From DATFYI01 sp035315125 (GTDB taxonomy: Bacteria > Chloroflexota > Anaerolineae > Anaerolineales > Anaerolineaceae), in assembly GCA_035315125.1 (NCBI GenBank), contig DATFYI010000266.1:1-27745 (forward strand): a stretch of DNA of 27,745 nucleotides. Direction: 5' to 3'. The stretch's first letter is position 1, and each line of letters begins with the position of its first letter. The position numbers were made by a program, and so were the translations under genes. Of this stretch, positions 8,411 through 16,238 are shown piece by piece. The notes under the pieces were generated by a model, which saw nothing but the letters and a program-made list of their open reading frames with translations, made no database searches and had not been told where the DNA came from.

Positions 8411-9229
8411 TTATTTATGAAAGAAATTCTCGTATTTTACCCTGGGAAAAACTCGCAGCTTACCTCCAATGGTCGCATCCAATACCTGGCGCCCTGCTTC
8501 TTCATAGGCCCGGCGAGCCATACCGTAGGATTTTTCGGAAGTTACCAGGTCAGGAAGCTGCCAACGGAAACCTTTTCCAAAATAGCCCGGATCGAAATGG
8601 TTCGGATCATCCCCTTGTGAGACAACCGTAGTATTGGGCTTGCCATGAGTGACAAAATTATGGTCAACGCCGATTAAGATGACTTTTTGAAAGCCCAGGT
8701 AAAACGCCAATTGCAAGGCGGCATAGGTAACGGTAGCGCCTTCCCATAACCTTCCGCAGGCATTCGCTCCAAATTTAGGTCCGGTATAAGTGGTATAAAG
8801 GAAGTACAGGTCATCGGCGGGTTTCAACCATCGCCGTCCTCGCCAGGAGACAAAACGAGGGATATCCATAGTCTGAATATCCGCAGCACATTGTTCAACC
8901 ACCAGGTCGTTCACAGCCAGGTAATAACTCGTCTTAAATCCGATTTCAGGAAAAATCAAGTAAATGCGGTTCATCCCGATGGTATATTCGTTCCGCAAAC
9001 AGCTCAGATCGGTTTTACGCAAACTGGGTCCATTCCCCAAAATAAAACAACGCTCACCGCGATGTTTATCCTTCAAAGCTTTAAGTCTGTGAACCGTATC
9101 CAGTCGCCAGGGGTGAAATTGAGCCGCAGGCCATTCTCCAAGACGGCCGAGTGCATCCCAAGACTCTTTGGCAGCAGATACCAATGGGTCAGGTATGTGC
9201 CTTTTCAAAGTATTCTTGAATTCGCTCAT
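8411..9229 (-). CDS. MptE/DUF115-like protein, candidate glycosyltransferase
   Basis: A 272-residue soluble protein. The core is Rossmann-like, with CFILGNGPSLRKTDL (GNGPSL at residues 65-70), IGMNRIY and VILIGVDHNF (H190). This pattern belongs to the group annotated as 6-hydroxymethylpterin pyrophosphokinase MptE-like (DUF115), which also occurs in Maf flagellin-glycosylation proteins. A similar GNGPSL start is found in GT42 sialyltransferases such as Cst-II. Because it lies in a cluster with NeuB- and NeuA-type genes, a role in transferring a nonulosonic acid is more likely than pterin synthesis (inference). Its ATG overlaps the stop of the upstream SDR (ATGA), and its stop abuts the downstream GT2 start. 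Residues 205-225 (QGDDPNHFDPGYFGKG) look like an active-site loop. Confidence 0.72.
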   Translation of the reverse strand: MSEFKNTLKRHIPDPLVSAAKESWDALGRLGEWPAAQFHPWRLDTVHRLKALKDKHRGERCFILGNGPSLRKTDLSCLRNEYTIGMNRIYLIFPEIGFKTSYYLAVNDLVVEQCAADIQTMDIPRFVSWRGRRWLKPADDLYFLYTTYTGPKFGANACGRLWEGATVTYAALQLAFYLGFQKVILIGVDHNFVTHGKPNTTVVSQGDDPNHFDPGYFGKGFRWQLPDLVTSEKSYGMARRAYEEAGRQVLDATIGGKLRVFPRVKYENFFHK

Positions 9230-9993
9230 TCTGTGCTCAGTCTGGCGGTGGCCCCGCCATCTACAATCAGCGCCTGACCGGTCATAAACGACGACTGGCT
9301 CGAATCAGCCAGGAAATAGATGGCATGCGCAATTTCTTCCGGTTTTCCGATCCGGCCATTAACCGTTTTGCGAGCCAAGTTCTCAAGCCTGGATGTGATA
9401 GTTTCGCCTTCCAATGACCCACGTATCATCCCGGCACGCAACATGGGCGTATCCACTGCTCCAGGTAAAATAGCGTTGACGCGAATATTATCCACAGCAA
9501 ACTCAATCGCCATAACACGGGTCAGCGCCAACAGTCCCCCTTTGCTGGCAGCATATGCCGCAATATTGGCCGATGTCTGCACGGCGTGCACCGAGGAGAC
9601 ATTGACGATTGCTGCATTTCCGGCCGCTTTCAAGAGCGGGTAAGCCAGCTTGGCTCCCAGGAAAGCGGCTCGCAAATTTGAAGCCATGACCGCATCCCAT
9701 TCATCAACACTGGTATCCAGCACAGATTTGGCAATTTGATAGCCTGCATTATTAACCACGGCATTCAAAGTGGGCGTAAATGCCTTGGCCTGGTCATAAA
9801 TACTGTGCATATTGGCCGGTTCAGAGATATCCGTCTGGATAAATAAACCGTCTCGCGGGAATGGTTCCCCAAACTCCTTACGGTCTACCCCAATCACTCG
9901 CCATCCCATCTCGGCAAAGTATTTGACTGTCGCCCGGCCAATACCACCCGCTGCGCCAGTGATTAGCATTACTTTCTGCTGTGAATTATCCAT
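9226..9993 (-). CDS. Short-chain dehydrogenase/reductase (SDR)
   Basis: A 255-residue NAD(P)-dependent oxidoreductase of the classical SDR family. Visible elements are TGAAGGIG (12-19) for the cofactor, NNAG (81-84), N106, S134 and the catalytic YAASK (Y147, K151), then ILPGAVDTPM and a C-terminal ALIVDGG. An aspartate at 37 (GVDRK) after the second strand suggests NAD rather than NADP. The frame is open 20 codons further upstream, but AAAGGAG at 10001-10007 fixes the ATG at 9993. It sits between the D-2-hydroxyacid dehydrogenase and the MptE-like gene and overlaps the latter by 4 bases. It may oxidise or reduce a hydroxyl of the acid activated by the cytidylyltransferase two genes upstream (inference). 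Confidence 0.92.
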   Translation of the reverse strand: MDNSQQKVMLITGAAGGIGRATVKYFAEMGWRVIGVDRKEFGEPFPRDGLFIQTDISEPANMHSIYDQAKAFTPTLNAVVNNAGYQIAKSVLDTSVDEWDAVMASNLRAAFLGAKLAYPLLKAAGNAAIVNVSSVHAVQTSANIAAYAASKGGLLALTRVMAIEFAVDNIRVNAILPGAVDTPMLRAGMIRGSLEGETITSRLENLARKTVNGRIGKPEEIAHAIYFLADSSQSSFMTGQALIVDGGATARLSTE

Positions 9994-10000
9994 CGGAATG

Positions 10001-10007
10001 CTCCTTT
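10001..10007 (-). promoter_or_regulatory. Strong ribosome binding site deciding the SDR start
   Basis: AAAGGAG lies 7 bases before the ATG at 9993 (minus strand). It excludes the longer frame that opens at 10053 and would overlap the upstream dehydrogenase gene. Confidence 0.7.
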
Positions 10008-10046
10008 CAAAGAATATCCCAAAAACCTGGCAATGCTGAAAACGGG

Positions 10047-11045
10047 CTAACAAACCGTGTTTTGTAGAGCCGATTCGAGTTCGCGCTGCTGATCATCCAG
10101 GTCTTCGCAAGAAATTCTCAGATTTTCTAAAAGATTGCGAATCGTGTTCCAATGGACACGCTCCCAGGCGGCCGGACTGGAATTCGAGTTATGCGGCGCT
10201 AATAAAACATTATCCATTTCACGCAATGCTGAATCGGCCGGCAAAGGCTCAACTTCGAAAACATCCAACGCAGCCCCACCAATATGACCGGATTTCAGGG
10301 CAGCAACCAGGTCCTGCTCTGCCACAATTGGACCACGCGCAGTATTGATCAACACCGCCCCGGGTTTCATCCAGGCCAGGGTTTCTGCACGGATCAAATG
10401 ATAACTGCTCGGATTGAGGTCGCAATTTGTGCTGACAAAGTCAGCTCGCTGGAGTAAGTCCATTAAACCGGTCATCTCCACGCCGTTTTCCAACACAAAA
10501 TCCGGAGTGATCTCCACAATATCATTTCCCAGCAGTTTCATTCCAAAAGCACGCGCTCGGCGCAGGACGGCTTTACCAACATTGCCAACTCCAATCACAC
10601 CCAAAGTACACTCGCTCAAAGAACGACCGGGCAGCTTTTGCCATTTGCCGGCTTTGACAAAACGATCCATCCAGGGCAGGCCGCGTGCAAAAGTCAGCAT
10701 GTATCCCAATACGCTGTCAGCCACTGGCATGGTAAAAGCATTCGGCGTGTTGCAAACTCGGATCCCAAAACCTTCTGCCGCCTGCTGGTCGATCGAATCA
10801 ATGCCCGTTCCCCATTTCGAGATCACTTTCAAACGCGGCAGACATGCCTCCAAAACCGCTTTTGAAAAACGGTCATCTCCGCAAATCGCACCGTCAAACT
10901 GACCGGCGTACTCCAGGATTTCATTTTCTGATAAACGCTCATTTACAGGTGGAACAATCAGATCCAGGTTGTAATGTTTGAATACCGGCCGGAAACGTTC
11001 CAGGCAGGACAGCATATATGGGGCTGAAAGGAGAATCGTCGTCAC
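10047..11045 (-). CDS. D-2-hydroxyacid dehydrogenase (PGDH-like)
   Basis: A 332-residue NAD-dependent dehydrogenase of the D-isomer-specific 2-hydroxyacid family. The cofactor loop is GVGNVG (residues 152-157). The catalytic Arg is in NTARGPIV (R237), the Glu in DVFEVEP (E266) and the His in LLAPHN (H285), so the active site is complete. There is no C-terminal ACT domain, so it is not a regulated serine-pathway PGDH. The family interconverts 2-keto acids and D-2-hydroxyacids. Next to a cytidylyltransferase and an SDR, it probably works on an acid destined for CMP activation rather than in amino acid synthesis (inference). The start is GTG, overlapping the stop of the upstream cytidylyltransferase (GTGA), which suggests coupled translation. 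Confidence 0.9.
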   Translation of the reverse strand: MTTILLSAPYMLSCLERFRPVFKHYNLDLIVPPVNERLSENEILEYAGQFDGAICGDDRFSKAVLEACLPRLKVISKWGTGIDSIDQQAAEGFGIRVCNTPNAFTMPVADSVLGYMLTFARGLPWMDRFVKAGKWQKLPGRSLSECTLGVIGVGNVGKAVLRRARAFGMKLLGNDIVEITPDFVLENGVEMTGLMDLLQRADFVSTNCDLNPSSYHLIRAETLAWMKPGAVLINTARGPIVAEQDLVAALKSGHIGGAALDVFEVEPLPADSALREMDNVLLAPHNSNSSPAAWERVHWNTIRNLLENLRISCEDLDDQQRELESALQNTVC

Positions 11046-11743
11046 GAGTGCACCGTTGATTGGCTGCTTTGTTTCTGATGGCTAAGCAAGATATCCGCTA
11101 TTAAGAAGTCCAGCTCTTCATCGATATCCCAGGCTTCATCCCGATCCATCACAAATAAATAGGGTCGTTCACCCAGCCGGTTTCTACGAGTTTCCAGATT
11201 TGGGCGAGTAAAGAGATAGATACATGAATTTTCTTCGTAAACAGGAGGTAAATCCTGTGTTTGGAGCAATATGGCCGGGTTATGATTGATCGGCCGGGTG
11301 AGCTCATCCCATAATCTGCTTTGCAAACGTGTTGCTGCAAAAAGCGAATCATACGCCGGGTACAAATCAGTCAGTGTCTTGATGGCTCTTGAGATGGTAT
11401 CGGAGCGCAGCAACGGGTTTGTGCTATGGGTTTGTAGATAAAAATCGGCCGCTATCTGAGCGGTATCGTACATCAGGATCTCATTCATCGGGACGGTATC
11501 GGCTCGCAACTCCTGCGGTCGTTCCAACAAAATCACTTCCGGATATGACGTGCTAACACTTTCCATAACATTGGGGCTGTCCGTATCCACCACAATCTGA
11601 TCAATTTCAGGGCAAACCTTGAGTGTATCAAGGATATGATGAAAGAGCGGTTTGCCTGCCAGCAGGCGATAGTTTTTTCCCGGCACTCGCTGGGAATGAT
11701 GTCTCATCGGCACTAAGGCTACAATTTTTTTGGCTTTTTCCAT
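11042..11743 (-). CDS. Divergent acylneuraminate cytidylyltransferase-like protein
   Basis: A 233-residue member of the CMP-NeuA/KdsB cytidylyltransferase superfamily. The nucleotide-binding start reads VPMRHHSQRVPGKNYR (residues 11-26), in place of the usual P-A-R-x-G-S-K-x-I-P-x-K-N. VVDTDSP, QTHSTNPLLR and a C-terminal DEAWDIDEELDF follow; the DID is the usual metal site. The two His and Gln-Arg in the P-loop region are a clear departure from standard NeuA. It differs from the second cytidylyltransferase at 16232-17467, so the locus probably activates two different acids with CTP. It lies 3 bases after the KpsC-like gene and overlaps the D-2-hydroxyacid dehydrogenase. The substrate could be a nonulosonic acid, a Kdo-like acid or something else. 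Confidence 0.82.
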   Translation of the reverse strand: MEKAKKIVALVPMRHHSQRVPGKNYRLLAGKPLFHHILDTLKVCPEIDQIVVDTDSPNVMESVSTSYPEVILLERPQELRADTVPMNEILMYDTAQIAADFYLQTHSTNPLLRSDTISRAIKTLTDLYPAYDSLFAATRLQSRLWDELTRPINHNPAILLQTQDLPPVYEENSCIYLFTRPNLETRRNRLGERPYLFVMDRDEAWDIDEELDFLIADILLSHQKQSSQSTVHS

Positions 11744-11746
11744 GCG

Positions 11747-13363
11747 TTATTCATCCAAAAGAAAAGGTTTATCCTGGCGGATTCCAGTCACAATCGTTTG
11801 AAAAGTTGAAGAATTTTCCGGAAGCAAATCCTGCCAGGAAAATGGTTTTAGCGTGACGTAACCTGGCCAGATCCCATCTTCTTTCAAATATTCTTCAAAT
11901 GGCAATGAAGATCGGAAAAGCTGATAATAAAGAAAACGCCTGGCATTCCTTTGAAATTCGGCAGGTACCGTGATTTGGTCTGCTTTCAGGAATTCCTCAG
12001 CCTGACGGCAATATTCATCCGGGCTGTCGGGGAAAAAAACGGTTGGAAGCTGCGTAAATCTCGCTTTTCCTGCGCACAACACCGGCGCTCCTAATAAGGA
12101 AGCCTCTAAACCAATGGTTGAATTGTACACCATAACAAACTTAGACTTCTGGATCAATTCATACGAGCTGAAATACTCACTTGAATCAACAAACAATACA
12201 TTTGTTAAAGCATTCACCTGGTTTTTTTTGATCCAATCGGCAACGCTTTCACGGCTTTGTTTTCCAGGCCGGCTTTCATCAGGATGAGCACGGATAACAA
12301 AAAAAGTCTCTGGGTGCGCCCGCATAATCGCCAATATTCGATCCAACCAGTCAAACATATGCTGGAAAACCACGTTAGCATGCCCCTGGCTGGTATCAAA
12401 GATGACATTGGTAAAGACTGGTACGATCTGATCGTAGCCAGCAGCTCGCTGCAGGAATTCCTGGCTCAGGCTGCGCATCTCGGGCCAGAACCGGATACCT
12501 GCCATACTAAAATTCCCCTGGAAACGGTTCGCCAGGTATTGGTCAAGCCGTTCTTGCTGAACTGGGGTCAACTCAAAATTTTCCGGGATTTCGATTGGAT
12601 AAGCGGTTGCATCCCCAGTTGTAAAATAGCCAGTCAGCGGTCTCAGCCCTACCTCATGGCTAATCACTCGAAGTCCATCCTGGCGTGCTACCCAACGAAC
12701 GCAAGCTTCCGGATAAAAGGTACCGTTAAACACAACTAAAGCCTGAGGGTCGACGTCTTTCAGTAAAACTTTCATCTGGCGGGTCACACCCCAGGCCGAC
12801 TGGATAAATTGGCTGCATAAAAAACGAGTCGGTTGATCATCATTGAGATGGTGCCGTCTTAATACCCAGCGTAAGGAGGGTAAAACCAGCTCACCCAGGG
12901 GTATGCCCTGGAATTCCAGATTGATTAAGTTTTGCAGTGACATACCTTGTAGCCTCTGCATCAGGGCCACATCGTTTTGAAACCCAAACCATTTAACCGG
13001 AGCGCGATAGTAGGCGGCAGACGATTGGGCTTCGCAGCTTCGGCAAGGCGGGACAGACTGCGGATTATCACGATTTGTTCCCAATACGCAGCGGCTCATG
13101 CCGGCCCGGCAAATAAAATGCGCTACCGGAGTTCCCGCCAGGCGCAAGCTCCAACCCGCTAATAAGGAAAATCCAGCATTTAAACTGAGACCCGTCAGGC
13201 GGGTAGACGCATTCATGAAAATAACCGGTTTTTCTCCTGCCAGTCTTTTTTCATGGATTGCCACCTGCTCCGCCATGGCCCGAACTTTCTGATCGCTTTG
13301 CCAGTGCAGAATTGTCCGTCTAAGTGCGTTATTCGAACGATCAACAACTTGTTCTAAACTCAT
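11747..13363 (-). CDS. Capsule polysaccharide biosynthesis protein (KpsC/KpsS-like) with N-terminal Cys cluster
   Basis: A 538-residue soluble protein. The C-terminal half matches the capsule synthesis GT-B type: VIRAHPDESRPGK, then SKFVMVYNSTIGLEAS and LLGAPVLCAGKARFTQLP. These are the family's conserved His-Pro and Ser-Thr-x-Gly-x-Glu-Ala elements. Known members include Kdo transferases that use CMP-Kdo. The N-terminal part holds four cysteines in the pattern C-x6-C-x14-C-x2-C (C85, C92, C107, C110), which looks like a metal-binding site. The frame opens with TTG at 13366; the adjoining ATG at 13363 is the likelier start. It is directly followed by the divergent cytidylyltransferase (3 bases apart), so it may use the CMP-activated acid made by that module (inference). 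Confidence 0.82.
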   Translation of the reverse strand: MSLEQVVDRSNNALRRTILHWQSDQKVRAMAEQVAIHEKRLAGEKPVIFMNASTRLTGLSLNAGFSLLAGWSLRLAGTPVAHFICRAGMSRCVLGTNRDNPQSVPPCRSCEAQSSAAYYRAPVKWFGFQNDVALMQRLQGMSLQNLINLEFQGIPLGELVLPSLRWVLRRHHLNDDQPTRFLCSQFIQSAWGVTRQMKVLLKDVDPQALVVFNGTFYPEACVRWVARQDGLRVISHEVGLRPLTGYFTTGDATAYPIEIPENFELTPVQQERLDQYLANRFQGNFSMAGIRFWPEMRSLSQEFLQRAAGYDQIVPVFTNVIFDTSQGHANVVFQHMFDWLDRILAIMRAHPETFFVIRAHPDESRPGKQSRESVADWIKKNQVNALTNVLFVDSSEYFSSYELIQKSKFVMVYNSTIGLEASLLGAPVLCAGKARFTQLPTVFFPDSPDEYCRQAEEFLKADQITVPAEFQRNARRFLYYQLFRSSLPFEEYLKEDGIWPGYVTLKPFSWQDLLPENSSTFQTIVTGIRQDKPFLLDE

Positions 13364-13396
13364 CAATATATCCGATCAACCCAGTGTTTATTTGTT

Positions 13397-15313
13397 TTAT
13401 TTACTTCGAATAACTAAAAAAGCTGTCTCTCCGCGTTGAATTGTTTTTATCTTTCTCAACGACCTGAAATAATCCATATCATCGTTGTAGCGGGCGAGTA
13501 CGACGCTGTAATCCGGAGATATCTTCGATTTGTCTGGACTTTCAACCAGAATCTGAAAATTCATTTTTGGATCAGCACACTCTTTAAACATCCAGGATAA
13601 TATGGGATTTGTGAAGGCGACTTGCGAGCCCTTTTTTGCAACCTCAGATAAATACCTTCCAGCTTCACACAATGAAGTTCCATAATAATCATTCTCATAG
13701 GTTCTACCGGTATTCCCCGTCCCACCGACCAATGCGTTGTAATAGACATATTCGTAGGGATGCAACCAGACACCCGAAATGATGCCTGGTAATAACAGCA
13801 GAAAGCATACGATTGCATTCATCCATTTTATCTTAATTAATTTTGCCAGCTTTTCAAAGCCGGTGGCGGAGAAAACAAACAACGGCGGTGTGATAAAAAG
13901 AAATTGTCTGAAGTTATCATACAGAATGGGTTTAATAACAATAACCAGCAAAATTGGTACAAGCAACCATAAAAACAAGATGCTATTTTTTAGCCAATTT
14001 TCTTTCTTTCTAATCAATATTAAAATCGCTACTATGATCCCCGCCAAGGCCAGAACGACCAGCGGTAATGTAAATTGAATGGCCAATAGCCTGGGTAAAT
14101 AATCCCACGGTAATTTTGTTGGGAGAATATCTTTTCCATTAAATCGAACAGAGCCGCCCCATGAAAAATCAGCCATTACTCGAAAAGCCTGGATGAAACG
14201 ATTGATCGGATCGAGCCAAAGGTATGGCCAGAAAATGTACATTATTATGATGGCAACCCCAGAATAAATCACTAAATATTTTATCGACTTTTTGCCTGAT
14301 TTTAAGATGGCATAAAGAAAAACCAGGCCCGCTGCAGCCGGCCCTAATACCCGTATGGACATCGTCAGACCCAGGACTGCTCCTGCCAAAATTATCCATC
14401 GAAAAGTCATAGACGATCTAAACAATGTATAAATCGCTAAAAATAACAGAATAAAACAGATGAAATAAAATTCACATATATTCACCCACCTCAGCGCTTT
14501 CTCTAAATAAGAATTCAATAAAATTCCATGGCTCATTCCAATCGCGATTCTTAACTTATAGGAATAAAGCAGCGTTCCAGGATTGGAGTTCTGGATCTTA
14601 TCAAAGATTTGAACGATAAGGGGTTGGCTGAGGCTGTTTGAAGATATGCGATCGAAAGAAAATATAACAAAAATAATAGCTAATAGGGCGAAAATAAATA
14701 GCAAGATAGTTCGCCTTTTTCGATTTTTGATTACCGGTAAAAATGATTTTTTTTCCTGGTTGGCATTTTTTAAAGAATCTGAAACTTTATCGAATGCAAT
14801 CAAACCAAAAGTAACAGAAGCCAGGAAGAATACCATAAAAGGAGTGTCTTTGGGGTTCATAATTCCGTGGCCCCATAATAACGGCTGTGTTAAATACAGC
14901 AACGTAGCGAAAAAAGACGCTGACTCAGAAACGAATCGTTTACATAGGACAAATAAAATCCAATCTCCCAACAGGAATACCATGAAATTAAGGATATGCC
15001 AGATGGAATAAATATCCAGCTTTGAAATGAAACTTTTGATAAATTGAACTACTATATCTGCAAGAATGATATAGGCCGGTCCATAGAACTGTAAATCATA
15101 AAAATTAAATAGTTTATCAAAAGGAGCTCCAACAATATTGAGTTTTATGACATTGATGTTGATATCTGCAAAGCCATAAAAGAGGATTTCGTCAAAACCA
15201 AGTCCGTAGTCTTTTATCCGAATAATGCAAAGCAACAGGGAAAATAATAGAATCAAAAAGAGGAGTAGTTTATAAGTATGTTTTTTATATAAATTACTCC
15301 TGGCAATATTCAC
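13397..15313 (-). CDS. AT-rich GT-C (GT39-like) membrane glycosyltransferase
   Basis: A 638-residue polytopic membrane protein with about 12 hydrophobic segments. The first loop carries GLGFDEILFYGF, with the Asp-Glu of PMT/ArnT enzymes, and GHGIMNPKDTPFMVFFL holds the second conserved acidic residue. A short soluble tail ends with TIQRGETAFLVI. It most likely moves a sugar from polyprenyl phosphate to an acceptor outside the membrane. Its base composition is strikingly lower in G+C than its neighbours: 15 of 60 at 14641-14700 and 12 of 60 at 15241-15300, against 31 of 60 at 12001-12060. It has Ile- and Lys-rich codons, so it was probably acquired separately. The start is GTG with a weak GGAT 11 bases upstream. 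It lies between NeuB and the KpsC-like gene. Confidence 0.85.
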   Translation of the reverse strand: MNIARSNLYKKHTYKLLLFLILLFSLLLCIIRIKDYGLGFDEILFYGFADININVIKLNIVGAPFDKLFNFYDLQFYGPAYIILADIVVQFIKSFISKLDIYSIWHILNFMVFLLGDWILFVLCKRFVSESASFFATLLYLTQPLLWGHGIMNPKDTPFMVFFLASVTFGLIAFDKVSDSLKNANQEKKSFLPVIKNRKRRTILLFIFALLAIIFVIFSFDRISSNSLSQPLIVQIFDKIQNSNPGTLLYSYKLRIAIGMSHGILLNSYLEKALRWVNICEFYFICFILLFLAIYTLFRSSMTFRWIILAGAVLGLTMSIRVLGPAAAGLVFLYAILKSGKKSIKYLVIYSGVAIIIMYIFWPYLWLDPINRFIQAFRVMADFSWGGSVRFNGKDILPTKLPWDYLPRLLAIQFTLPLVVLALAGIIVAILILIRKKENWLKNSILFLWLLVPILLVIVIKPILYDNFRQFLFITPPLFVFSATGFEKLAKLIKIKWMNAIVCFLLLLPGIISGVWLHPYEYVYYNALVGGTGNTGRTYENDYYGTSLCEAGRYLSEVAKKGSQVAFTNPILSWMFKECADPKMNFQILVESPDKSKISPDYSVVLARYNDDMDYFRSLRKIKTIQRGETAFLVIRSK

Positions 15314-15315
15314 GT

Positions 15316-15326
15316 TTAATTAATCC
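15316..15326 (-). repeat. 11-base direct repeat GGATTAATTAA, copy before the AT-rich GT-C gene
   Basis: Read on the minus strand, GGATTAATTAA ends 2 bases before the GTG at 15313. An identical copy at 16228-16238 stands just before the neuB start, so the two bracket neuB. Confidence 0.6.
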
Positions 15327-15356
15327 ACATCCATTTCGGAAAATTAATATATTTAC

Positions 15357-16226
15357 TCAAACACGCCGTAGTTTTTTCAAGATGGGCAACTCACTCTCAT
15401 AAACCTGTTTAACCCCATCACCCAACGACTGTTCAGTAACACGGATATATTTCACCAGACGCTCAAAACCGCCCGGCTCTACCGAAGCCGCCTGATCGCT
15501 GCCCCACATGGCTCGATCCAGGGTAATGTGACGCTCGACCAGACAGGCACCCAACGAAACCGCCACTACAGATGGAATCAGTCCAACTTCATGACCTGAA
15601 TAACCAATCGGACATGGGAATTCTTTTCGCAGGGTATCGATCATGCGTAAATTCAATTCATTCGGTTCACAAGGATAGGCGCTGGTGGTGTGCGTGATCA
15701 TTAAGTTATCTGTGCCTAAAACTTCTACCGATTTGCGAATTTGATCCATCGAGGACATGCCGGTTGAAAGGATGACCGGACGCCCGGTTTTGCGCAGACA
15801 GTGTAGCAAATTATGATCGGTCAGACTGGCTGAAGGAACTTTATAACAGATCGGATTAAAAGGTTCCATAAAATCAACGGATGGCTCATCCCAGACCGAC
15901 GAGAACCACGTCATACCAATTTCTTTACTGTAACGGTCGATTTCCAAATACTGTTCTTGATCAAACTCAACCTTATAACGATATTCAAGGTAAGATATAT
16001 AGCCCCAGGGGGTATCCCGCATTTGGCCGCGCTGATCGGGCGGAACGCATAACTCGGGAGTGCGTTTCTGAAACTTAACCGCATCGACGCCATAACGTTT
16101 GGCGGCTTCCATCAGCTTTTTTGCGATTTCAATATCACCATTATGATTTATGCCGATTTCTGCGACGACATAGGTGGGATGACCATCCCCGATCATACGA
16201 TCCCCAATCTTAATCTCTCTGTTCAT
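15357..16226 (-). CDS. neuB: NeuB-type nonulosonic acid synthase, NANS-like, lacking SAF domain
   Basis: A 289-residue TIM-barrel synthase that condenses phosphoenolpyruvate with an N-acylmannosamine or mannose-type sugar to give a nonulosonic acid. Motifs: VAEIGINHNGD (21-31), AVKFQKRTPELC (49-60), YKVPSASL (128-135), VILSTGMSS (151-159), GYSGHE (208-213) and VERHITLD (230-237). H212 and H233 are the expected metal ligands. GYSGHE and the following GSDQAASVEP resemble animal sialic acid 9-phosphate synthase (NANS) more than the GLSDHT form of bacterial NeuB. The protein stops at LKKLRRV, where a SAF (antifreeze-like) domain of about 60 residues normally follows; none is found downstream. It lies 5 bases after the NeuA-HAD gene. 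A free-sugar substrate remains possible. Confidence 0.9.
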   Translation of the reverse strand: MNREIKIGDRMIGDGHPTYVVAEIGINHNGDIEIAKKLMEAAKRYGVDAVKFQKRTPELCVPPDQRGQMRDTPWGYISYLEYRYKVEFDQEQYLEIDRYSKEIGMTWFSSVWDEPSVDFMEPFNPICYKVPSASLTDHNLLHCLRKTGRPVILSTGMSSMDQIRKSVEVLGTDNLMITHTTSAYPCEPNELNLRMIDTLRKEFPCPIGYSGHEVGLIPSVVAVSLGACLVERHITLDRAMWGSDQAASVEPGGFERLVKYIRVTEQSLGDGVKQVYESELPILKKLRRV

Positions 16227-16227
16227 A

Positions 16228-16238
16228 TTAATTAATCC
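16228..16238 (-). repeat. 11-base direct repeat GGATTAATTAA, copy before neuB
   Basis: On the minus strand this copy overlaps the stop codon of the NeuA-HAD gene and ends 1 base before the neuB ATG. It is identical and in the same orientation as 15316-15326. Confidence 0.6.

Noticed and set aside
9226..11743. Phosphonate pathway making CMP-phosphonates (dehydrogenase plus cytidylyltransferase)
   Set aside because: No PEP mutase or phosphonopyruvate gene is present in the window.
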